From positions 1 to 64,000 of the forward strand of contig NZ_JAAKZX010000023.1 in NCBI RefSeq assembly GCF_011045025.1: 64,000 bases of DNA, in the 5' to 3' direction. Below the pieces are notes generated by a model. It searched no databases, had not been told where the DNA came from, and was given only the letters and a program-made list of their open reading frames with translations. A program made the translations under genes and the position numbers. Positions 25,084 through 32,028 of this stretch are shown here, piece after piece. The stretch comes from Streptomyces ureilyticus (lineage in GTDB: Bacteria > Actinomycetota > Actinomycetes > Streptomycetales > Streptomycetaceae). Position 1 is the stretch's first letter; every line of letters begins with the position of its first letter.

Positions 25084-26849
25084 GCGTCCGTCTCCCCGTC
25101 CCGGACGGGGCTCCACTCCTCCAGAGCCACAGACGAGCGCAGCCCGATCCGCCAGTCGTCCAGCAGGGAATTCAGTTGCGCGACGGCCTGCCCGAGCACG
25201 TGCGCCGCGTACAGTTGCTGGCGGTCGCCGGCCTCGCGCACGCTGCGTTTACGGAGCGGCACATGCGCTATGCCACCGAGTCCCACGAGGATGAGCGCTC
25301 CCATCAGGACCGAAAACATCAGGAGGAAGCCCCCGCTGACGAACGGCACGATGAGCGCCCCGTCCAACGCGGCGAGGAAGCAGGCTCCCCAGGTGAGCAT
25401 CCAAAGCGGCACGATCGACTCGACCTGCTCGCGCGTCCGCCGTTCCACGTGCTCCGTCAGGTCGGCCGCCGCCCGGTTCACGTCAAAGACCCGGGACGGA
25501 TCGGTGGAGTACTCGCAGGACCAGTCCTCGACCGAGAGGATGATCGTCGCGGGCATGAGCGAGCGCGATCTTCTGGCCATCGACACGGCGGCCGTACGCA
25601 CGCTCTCCCAGACGCAGTCCAGGGCCAGCCGCCGGGCAGGCACGCCCAGTTGGAGCAGCTCGGGCTGGAAGACGGCCTGCTCCAGCAGCGTCACGAAGTC
25701 GAGCCGTTCATGCTCCTGTGTCGACTCGTCGGCCGACGCCGCGGCGGCTTCCGTGTCTCCTTCGTTGTCGATCAACGCACGCAACCGTGCCATACGGTCC
25801 TGGAGTTCCGCCTCATCCGGTTCGAGCTGGTCGATCAGGTGGTCCAGTGCGCTGGCCGTGTAGTGGCCCTTGTGGGCGGACTGATCACTGGCCGTGGGGA
25901 AGGACTCCAAAAAGGTCAGCGTGCCGTCGAGTGCCGTGGCGGTTCGCCAGCCGCTCTCCAGCCCGGGCCACTGCAGGCCGGTCAACTCCTGCAGGGCGGC
26001 GAAGCGGTCGCCGGAGATCTCCTTCTTGCCGAGCTCCATCAGATGGCTTCCCCACGGGGCCAGATCCGGGCTCGACGGGAGTGCACGTGCGGTCTGGAAG
26101 GCGGACTGGTCCTCGCGGAACCAGCGGGCCATGGCCTCACGGGCATAGGTGTACGCGTCGTACCCGAGTTCGGAGTTGGCGATGGCCTCCAGCACCGCGG
26201 CGAACTCCGCGCCGAGGTCGTCGCGATCGAGCGAGTTGAGGTAGCGGTCCATCCAGCCCGCCGCCTCGCTCAGCCGACCTTGGCGCGAACAGGTGAGGGC
26301 GAAGAACAGTTTGGCCTTGGCCGAGTCGAGCCACACCGCGTGCGCGGTGGCTCGGGGGACGATCGTCGCCTCAGCGTTGTGCCGGGCCGCCACCGCCATG
26401 ATCGCCGGGGCGAGCCAGTACGTCGGCTCGGCGAGGAACTGCTGCCGGACGCAGACATCGATCGTGTCCTGGTCGACGAGCCCACCGGCCACCGCGTGGG
26501 CCGTCAACGCGTGGGTGAGGCCGCGCGCCAGAGCGCGGACACGTTGCCGGTGGGCAAAATCCGCCTTCCAGACGACGGTCAACTGCGTCAGCTCCGCCTG
26601 GGCGTTGGCCACGATCTGGTGCCTGCCGTAACCCTCCACGAAGTCGTTCAGCACGTCGTGGGTCGCTGTCACCGTCTCCTTGACGGCATCGATCTCGTCG
26701 CACGCCGAGGACAGCGACTCGGCGATCCCGTCGTTCTCGCGCCGCAGCACCGTCAGTTCGACGTGAAGTGCGGTCGAGTCCGTGCGCAGCGAGGTCAGGT
26801 CGGCGCGCAGTGGCGCCAGCAACTCTTCGAGATCCTGCCGTTCGTCCAT
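25080..26849 (-). CDS. coiled-coil protein with C-terminal membrane hairpin
   Basis: 589 residues, family unknown. Residues 1-70 form a heptad-rich coiled coil (LLAPLRADLTSLRTDSTALH). Residues 80-430 are helical, with a possible TPR-like stretch around 170-250 (KAKLFFALTCSRQGRLSEAA). Two predicted transmembrane helices lie near 480-502 and 504-530 (VPLWMLTWGACFLAALDGAL, VLMGALILVGLGGIAHVP), and the last 55 residues should be cytoplasmic. The layout, a large sensor-like cytosolic part plus a short membrane hairpin, resembles membrane-acting effectors of defence systems by shape only. It is coupled to the kinase by an ATGA overlap and divergent from the ATPase. Confidence 0.85.
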   Translation of the reverse strand: MDERQDLEELLAPLRADLTSLRTDSTALHVELTVLRRENDGIAESLSSACDEIDAVKETVTATHDVLNDFVEGYGRHQIVANAQAELTQLTVVWKADFAHRQRVRALARGLTHALTAHAVAGGLVDQDTIDVCVRQQFLAEPTYWLAPAIMAVAARHNAEATIVPRATAHAVWLDSAKAKLFFALTCSRQGRLSEAAGWMDRYLNSLDRDDLGAEFAAVLEAIANSELGYDAYTYAREAMARWFREDQSAFQTARALPSSPDLAPWGSHLMELGKKEISGDRFAALQELTGLQWPGLESGWRTATALDGTLTFLESFPTASDQSAHKGHYTASALDHLIDQLEPDEAELQDRMARLRALIDNEGDTEAAAASADESTQEHERLDFVTLLEQAVFQPELLQLGVPARRLALDCVWESVRTAAVSMARRSRSLMPATIILSVEDWSCEYSTDPSRVFDVNRAAADLTEHVERRTREQVESIVPLWMLTWGACFLAALDGALIVPFVSGGFLLMFSVLMGALILVGLGGIAHVPLRKRSVREAGDRQQLYAAHVLGQAVAQLNSLLDDWRIGLRSSVALEEWSPVRDGETDA

Positions 26850-26927
26850 GACGCCCCCCTGATGTCGGCCGACGAGAACGCGGCCTGTTTACCGAGACAG
26901 TTCCCCACCAACGCGCCTAATCTTCCT

Positions 26928-26948
26928 ATGCGTTGACGATTTACGCAT
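26928..26948. promoter_or_regulatory. dyad in the divergent membrane-protein/ATPase promoter region
   Basis: ATGCGT (26928-26933) and ACGCAT (26943-26948) with a 9-nt spacer, in the 118-bp gap between the divergent starts at 26849 and 26968. It is the only obvious dyad there and could be a shared operator. Confidence 0.45.
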
Positions 26949-26967
26949 CACCGAGGGGGAGAGCACC

Positions 26968-28878
26968 ATGGAGCACGAACCCAATCCGATCAGCGACCTG
27001 TTCTTCGGGCGTGACGATGCGGAGAACGACCTGACGGCCGGCCTGCTCAACGGCACGGTCTTCCGGCCCACCTACGCCTACCGGCAAGCCCTCTCCGGCC
27101 GCACATCACTGATCATCGGCCGCAAGGGCGCGGGCAAGAGCGCGATCTGCCGCCGGCTCGCCACCCCGAACGGCCATCCTGGCACCACGGTTCTGATCAC
27201 CCCTGACGACACAGCCGGTGACGAGATCCGGCGGTTCGAACTCCAGGGAGTCTCCGGAGACACCGCCAAGTCCCTGATCTGGCGCTACGTCTTTGCCGTC
27301 CACGCAGCGCGGTATCTGTGCGAGCATGCGCGAGCCGCCCACGGTCGGCGCGCCCGTACATCGGTGCGGGCACTGCGCGGTTTCCTGGAGGCGAACGGCG
27401 AGACCGGCGAAGAACGCCTGTACGACAGACTTCGGCGAGGGGTCCGGGGCCTGCAGTCGGCGAACCTCGCCCTCAGGGCGTTCGGCATCGAGGCGGAGGT
27501 CGGTCTGAACGACGCCTCCGAAGGAGCCCGCGCCAGCCGGCAGTTGGAGGTCCTGGAAAACGGCGTGGCGGCGGCCTTTGCCGAACTCGGCTGTGCCGGA
27601 GCACATACGCTGCTCTTCCTGGTCGACCAGCTCGAACAGGTCTGGACGATCGACCCGGACAGTCACGCTCTGGTCACCGGGTTACTCCTGGCGAGCAAGC
27701 AGGTCACGGGACGGTACGGCAGCGCCGTGCGCTGCACGCTCTTCCTGCGGGCGGACATCTACGACACGCTCAGCTTCGGCGACGCCGACAAGTTCCACAG
27801 CGACGAGCTGCGGATCACCTGGACCCAGGAGGAGCTCGCGGACCTCGCGCTGGCCAGGGCGGCGGCCTCACTCAAGAAGGAGCTCACTTCAGAGCAACTG
27901 TGGGGTCAGTTGTTCCCCTCGACGGTGTCCGGTGAACCGACGGACGAGTACCTGTTCCGGCGGGCACTGCCGCGCCCCAGGGACACGATCCAGTTCCTCA
28001 ACGTGTGCCAAGGCGTCGCGGACCAGCGGGGCCACCGGCGGATCACCGAGGAGGACGTACTCACTGCCACCGGACAGTTCTCCCGCTGGAAACTCACGGA
28101 CCTGGCCAGGGAGTACTCCGTGACGCATCCCTTCCTCAGCCGACTCTTCCTCCTGTTCGAGAACTACGGATACGTGGTGATGCTCCCGGCGCTCGCCACT
28201 CGGTTCGAGCCCCACCGTGAGCGGCTGCAGCAGGACTTCGCCGACTACGCCGAAAGCCTCACCACACAAGGAGTACTGGACGTCCTGTTCGGAATCGGCT
28301 TCCTCGGTGTCAAAAGAGGCCACAAGGTCGTGTACTCCGACGGTGTTCAGATACCCCCGCAACCCGGCGAGGTGGAGTTCCACGTGCATCCTTGCTTCCG
28401 GCCCGCACTGGGCGGCCTGGGCCCCGTGGACTTGACGCCGTACAGCCCCAGTCGGAACCGGAACATCTATGTCGGCAACGCGCTGGTCCAGGCCGCGACG
28501 GGTTCGGACCTTTCTTTCGGCATCAGCCGCAGCTCTCAACTGCTGGACGATGTCGTCCGTGCCTGCGAACGGCTGCTGCGCCAGCTCATGCGGGCGGGGC
28601 TGCCGAACGACATGCGAGCCGAGGTGCAGGCCCGGATCGGCCACGTCCTGGACGGCGCCCGCCGCGCCCATGAGGACCTGCGGAACGGAGTACCGGTCGA
28701 TGTGACAGACCATGTGCTCGCAGCGTCGGACTTCCTGGGAAACCTGGCCACACAGCTGGGTGAGCACGGCATCCGCGAGGAGCCCATCACCCGCCGCCTG
28801 GAGGACGAGGCCCGGGCACTGATCCGATCGGCCGGCGGTGCGGTGGGCGGTGGCAGCGGATCGGCTTCAGCCCCGTGA
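26968..28878 (+). CDS. P-loop ATPase (Sll1717-like) of the three-gene module
   Basis: 636 residues. Walker A GRKGAGKS at 51-58 right after LSGRTSLII, Walker B TLLFLVDQLEQVW with Asp220, and a likely sensor element in FLRADIYD. Start of the family: NPISDLFFGRDDAENDL. The C-terminal half (from about 370) looks like helical and winged-helix segments (EEDVLTATGQFSRWKLTDLA, HPFLSRLFLLFENYGYVVML). Sll1717-type ATPases often accompany defence or signalling genes; that is family knowledge. Codon 239 is TTA (27682-27684), so translation should depend on the late bldA tRNA. GAGGGGGAGAG precedes the ATG. It is divergent from the membrane protein/kinase operon. Confidence 0.85.
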   Translation: MEHEPNPISDLFFGRDDAENDLTAGLLNGTVFRPTYAYRQALSGRTSLIIGRKGAGKSAICRRLATPNGHPGTTVLITPDDTAGDEIRRFELQGVSGDTAKSLIWRYVFAVHAARYLCEHARAAHGRRARTSVRALRGFLEANGETGEERLYDRLRRGVRGLQSANLALRAFGIEAEVGLNDASEGARASRQLEVLENGVAAAFAELGCAGAHTLLFLVDQLEQVWTIDPDSHALVTGLLLASKQVTGRYGSAVRCTLFLRADIYDTLSFGDADKFHSDELRITWTQEELADLALARAAASLKKELTSEQLWGQLFPSTVSGEPTDEYLFRRALPRPRDTIQFLNVCQGVADQRGHRRITEEDVLTATGQFSRWKLTDLAREYSVTHPFLSRLFLLFENYGYVVMLPALATRFEPHRERLQQDFADYAESLTTQGVLDVLFGIGFLGVKRGHKVVYSDGVQIPPQPGEVEFHVHPCFRPALGGLGPVDLTPYSPSRNRNIYVGNALVQAATGSDLSFGISRSSQLLDDVVRACERLLRQLMRAGLPNDMRAEVQARIGHVLDGARRAHEDLRNGVPVDVTDHVLAASDFLGNLATQLGEHGIREEPITRRLEDEARALIRSAGGAVGGGSGSASAP

Positions 28879-29160
28879 CCCGTCCTCGATCCACGGACCG
28901 GTCGGCTACGCCGCACCAAGGAAAAACGGTCGCAGTACACGCGAACTGCTCAACAGGTCCACCAGTATGACCGGGACGGCCGACGCCACGCGGCTGTTCG
29001 GTCACCGGCCGGACGGCACTCGCGCCAAGGAGGCCGTTCGTAGAAGCGGTGAGCTGTGTCCCCTTGCCCGCCGTGACCCGGAGTGGTGTTGCCAGGCCGA
29101 GAAGACCAGCGGTGGATCGCTGATGGACCACCGGCCTTTCGTCTGCGTGAGATCAACGAC
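28879..29160. other. spacer between the ATPase gene and repeat D
   Basis: No gene supported; a Pro/Arg-rich frame from 28838 is not credible. No terminator-like hairpin was seen immediately after the ATPase stop. Confidence 0.4.
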
Positions 29161-29453
29161 CTCCCGCCGCCCACCCGGTCCATCCTGGCCTCCCAGTCAC
29201 GCCGACCGAACCAGCAAAAATCCAGCAACCGGAAACCGCGCCCGGATTCAACCACCGGACGGCAACGCCCTGACCTGCACAAACACTGCGCCGCATCTCG
29301 CGAACCCAAACCTTGAACGTTCCGCAGCAACGCGCGGATCCGGGCGGCGAATCGCCCCCTGACCTGCACAAACGCAGACCAGGGGGCGATTCGAGGTGAA
29401 ACTAAACGTTGAAGCGGAACTCCACCACATCCGCGTCATACAGCAACAACGAT
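29161..29453. repeat. dispersed repeat, copy D (downstream region of tdk)
   Basis: The copy next to intact tdk. It contains both CTGACCTGCACAAAC motifs, the best-preserved hairpin of the family (29348-29393) and the GTTGAAGCGGAACTCCACCAC end; on the minus strand that end reads as a short frame VVEFRFNV then stop. It is probably the source from which copies A-C derive, because it lies at the edge of the conserved gene block. Confidence 0.85.
29348..29393. terminator. tdk terminator hairpin inside repeat D
   Basis: 14-bp perfect stem, CGAATCGCCCCCTG (29348-29361) with CAGGGGGCGATTCG (29380-29393), 18-nt loop, about 110 bp after the tdk stop in the direction of transcription. The other repeat copies carry weaker versions. 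Confidence 0.8.
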
Positions 29454-29501
29454 GACCAGCACGACCGAGAACGTGTCCACTGACGTCCCTCCGACAGGAA
29501 A

Positions 29502-30152
29502 TCAGGCGGAGGTGACCGGCAATACGTCCGGCGACAACGCCCCCGCATGGGCAGCGGCGCTCGTCATCCGCCTGCGGTGATGACGCCGACACAGCACCTC
29601 GTACCCCACCTCCGCCGCCGAGCCGGCCACATCCCCCACCACCACCTGCTCGCCCTCGACCACCATCTCTCCAGCCAGCGTGCGCGCGTTATGGGTGGCT
29701 CGCGCACCGCACCAACACATCGCCTCGACCTGCAACGTCTCCACGCGGTCCGCAAGTTCGATCAAACGCTGTGAGCCAGGGAAGAGCTTGGTGCGGAAGT
29801 CCGTGGTGATGCCGAACGCGAAGACGTCCAGGACGAGGTCGTCCACGATCCGGGCCAACTGGTCGATCTGCTCCGGCGCGAGGAACTGCGCCTCGTCCAC
29901 GATCACGTAGTCGACCTTGGCACCGTGCGACATCTGCTCCACCAGGTACCCGTACAGATCCATGCCCGGAGCCGCCTCAACCGCGTCCGTGACCAGGCCC
30001 AAACGCGACGACAACTTGCCCTCGCCGGCCCGGTCATCCCGCGTGAAGATCACACCCTGCAGACCCCTTGCCGAACGGTTGTGCCCGATCTGAAGCGCCA
30101 GAGTCGACTTCCCGCAGTCCATCGTCCCGGAGAAGAACACCAGCTCGGGCAT
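29502..30152 (-). CDS. tdk: thymidine kinase (type II)
   Basis: Phosphorylates thymidine to dTMP in the salvage pathway. 216 residues, typical for bacterial TK1-like enzymes. Walker A GTMDCGKST near the N-terminus, VIVDEAQFLAPEQIDQL with the catalytic Glu, the lasso-region motif FGITTDFRTKLFPGSQRL, and zinc ligands in MCWCGARATHNAR and CRRHH. It is the last gene of a minus-strand run from the acetyltransferase at 32029-34833, 55 bp after the phosphatase gene. The 3' flank is repeat D, and a relic of its last codons recurs at 6820-6912. Confidence 0.96.
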   Translation of the reverse strand: MPELVFFSGTMDCGKSTLALQIGHNRSARGLQGVIFTRDDRAGEGKLSSRLGLVTDAVEAAPGMDLYGYLVEQMSHGAKVDYVIVDEAQFLAPEQIDQLARIVDDLVLDVFAFGITTDFRTKLFPGSQRLIELADRVETLQVEAMCWCGARATHNARTLAGEMVVEGEQVVVGDVAGSAAEVGYEVLCRRHHRRRMTSAAAHAGALSPDVLPVTSA

Positions 30153-30206
30153 GGCGAGTTGAGCACCTTTCAGCGGAGGGCAGTTCAGGGGCGAGGCGGC
30201 CGACGA

Positions 30207-31400
30207 TCAGGAGCGTACTTCGAGCAGCGGGACCAGCTGCTCGGCGGGGGTCATCGAACCGTGGTTGCCGAGCATCGACGACTCCTTCGGCTCCCGCTGC
30301 GAGGCGATGAGCAGGACGTCGTCGCGGGCGGCCGCGACCACGTCGCCGATGCGGGCGTACACCCGCTCCTCGATCCGGTCGGGCTGCCCGAACCAGCCCG
30401 CCGCGATCGCCTCGTCCCGGGACGCCACCCAGAACTGCTCGCCGAGCACCTCGCGCCAGCAGGTCAGGACGTCCGACGCGGCGCCCGGGACGGCGTACAC
30501 ATGCCGGGCGCGGCCCTCGCCGCCGAGCAGGGCGACTCCGGCGCGCAGCTCCCAGTCCTCGTCGAAGTCGATGCGGTGCGGCTCCCCGAAGGGGATGTCG
30601 ATCATGCCGTGGTCGGCCGTGATGTACAGGGCCGTGCGGGGCGGCAATTGCTCGGCCAGCCGCTGGACCAGGCGGTCCACGTACATGAGTTGTCCGCGCC
30701 AGGGGTCCGAGTCGACACCGAAGCGGTGGCCTTTGCCGTCCACTTCGGCGTAGTACGTGTAGACCAACGAGCGCTCTCCGGCGGCCAGTTGCTCGGCGGC
30801 GAGGTCCATGCGCTCCTCGCCGGACAGGCGCCCGTGAAACGTTCCGCCGCTCAGCGCGACCTTCGTCAGGGGCGTGTTCTCGAACGTCGGCGAGGAGACC
30901 TGTGCGGTGTGCACGCCCGCCCTGTCGGCCAGCTCGAAGACCGTGGGGTACGGCTGCCAGACGTGCGGCGGTGTCCACGGGTTCCAGCGGAGCTGGTTCA
31001 TCAGCTCGCCGGTCTCCGGGTTGCGCACCGTGTAGCCGGGCAGGCCGTGGACGCCCGGCGCCAGCCCCGTGCCGACCGTGGCGAGCGAGGTGGCGGTGGT
31101 CGCGGGGTACGCGGCGGTGATCGGGCGGCCGGTGCCGCCGCGGGAGCTGCCCAGGAGGGAGCTCATGAACGGGGCCTCTTCGGGATGCGCCCTCAGCTGC
31201 TCCCAGCCGAGGCCGTCGATCAGGAAGACGCAGTTCCGGTCGGCCGGGGTCAGATCCGTGAGCGTGGCGGCCAGATTCGGTACGCCCATGCCCGCGGCGA
31301 GCGTGGGCAGCAGATCGGCGAGCGAACCGGAGCCGTACTCGGGCACGGGTGCGGACTCGACGGTGAGCGGTTCCGGGTGGTCCCAGACGGGCTGCGCCAT
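30207..31400 (-). CDS. alkaline phosphatase superfamily phosphodiesterase/pyrophosphatase
   Basis: 397 residues, nucleotide pyrophosphatase/phosphodiesterase type (type I phosphodiesterase fold). Metal and nucleophile motifs: VFLIDGLGWEQL (first Asp), AYPATTATSLATVGTG (Thr nucleophile), VDGKGHRFG and ADHGMIDIP. There is no signal peptide, so it is probably cytosolic, acting on nucleotides or phosphodiesters of unknown identity. Its ATG overlaps the stop of the DUF5998 gene by one base (TAATG), indicating coupling; tdk follows. Confidence 0.88.
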   Translation of the reverse strand: MAQPVWDHPEPLTVESAPVPEYGSGSLADLLPTLAAGMGVPNLAATLTDLTPADRNCVFLIDGLGWEQLRAHPEEAPFMSSLLGSSRGGTGRPITAAYPATTATSLATVGTGLAPGVHGLPGYTVRNPETGELMNQLRWNPWTPPHVWQPYPTVFELADRAGVHTAQVSSPTFENTPLTKVALSGGTFHGRLSGEERMDLAAEQLAAGERSLVYTYYAEVDGKGHRFGVDSDPWRGQLMYVDRLVQRLAEQLPPRTALYITADHGMIDIPFGEPHRIDFDEDWELRAGVALLGGEGRARHVYAVPGAASDVLTCWREVLGEQFWVASRDEAIAAGWFGQPDRIEERVYARIGDVVAAARDDVLLIASQREPKESSMLGNHGSMTPAEQLVPLLEVRS

Positions 31401-31987
31401 TACGGGGTGACGTCCGCGGTCGCCTCGGAGAGCGACTGGGCGAAGGCGAGCGTCTGGCGCACGGCGTCCGGGCCGTCGCCGGCCTCGCTGACGCGCAGGC
31501 TCAGGTCATCCGCCGTCGAGCTGCCCGTATAACCGTGGTCCGCCTCGCAGTTGGGGTCGCCGCAGGCGGCCGGCTCCAGGTCGAGGCGGGATACCGCGCC
31601 CCAGCCGATGGTGAGGACGACCTCGCGGGGCAGCGTCCCGGGCACGTACTTCTCCGGGTTGGCGACGACCCGGCTGAGGACGACCGACGAGATCCGGCCA
31701 AGCTTCACGGACTCGGTGGAGGTCGTCGCGTACGGCGTCGGCGACGTACTGTCCGCGGCCTGCTCGTCGGTGTGGCTCACGATGAAGCGGTTGTCGGTGA
31801 GGACGAGCACCGTCACATGCCGACGCACCTCGTTGGCGTCGAACGTCGTCTCCTGGTGGACCAGAAACGACCGGATGGCCTCGCCGCCGACAGCGGCTTC
31901 CACCGCCTCGGCCACGAGGGCCGGGTAGTAGCCGCTGCGCTCGATCGCCGCTCGCAGCCCCTGGGTCGATGTACTGGTCTTGGCCAT
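31400..31987 (-). CDS. DUF5998 family protein
   Basis: 195 residues from the ATG at 31987 (MAKTSTSTQGLRAAIERSGY). Conserved actinobacterial protein of unknown function. Landmarks: LVHQETTFDANEVRRHVTVL, RFIVSHTDEQ, TIGWGAVSRLDLEPAACGDP and DPNCEADHGYTGS with two cysteines. A PH-like or beta-barrel fold is plausible. It lies 41 bp after the acetyltransferase and overlaps the phosphatase start by one base, so it belongs to the same transcription unit. Confidence 0.85.
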   Translation of the reverse strand: MAKTSTSTQGLRAAIERSGYYPALVAEAVEAAVGGEAIRSFLVHQETTFDANEVRRHVTVLVLTDNRFIVSHTDEQAADSTSPTPYATTSTESVKLGRISSVVLSRVVANPEKYVPGTLPREVVLTIGWGAVSRLDLEPAACGDPNCEADHGYTGSSTADDLSLRVSEAGDGPDAVRQTLAFAQSLSEATADVTP

Positions 31988-32028
31988 GGCGCCCATCCTA
32001 CGGGGGCGCACTGACTGCGAGGCACCGC

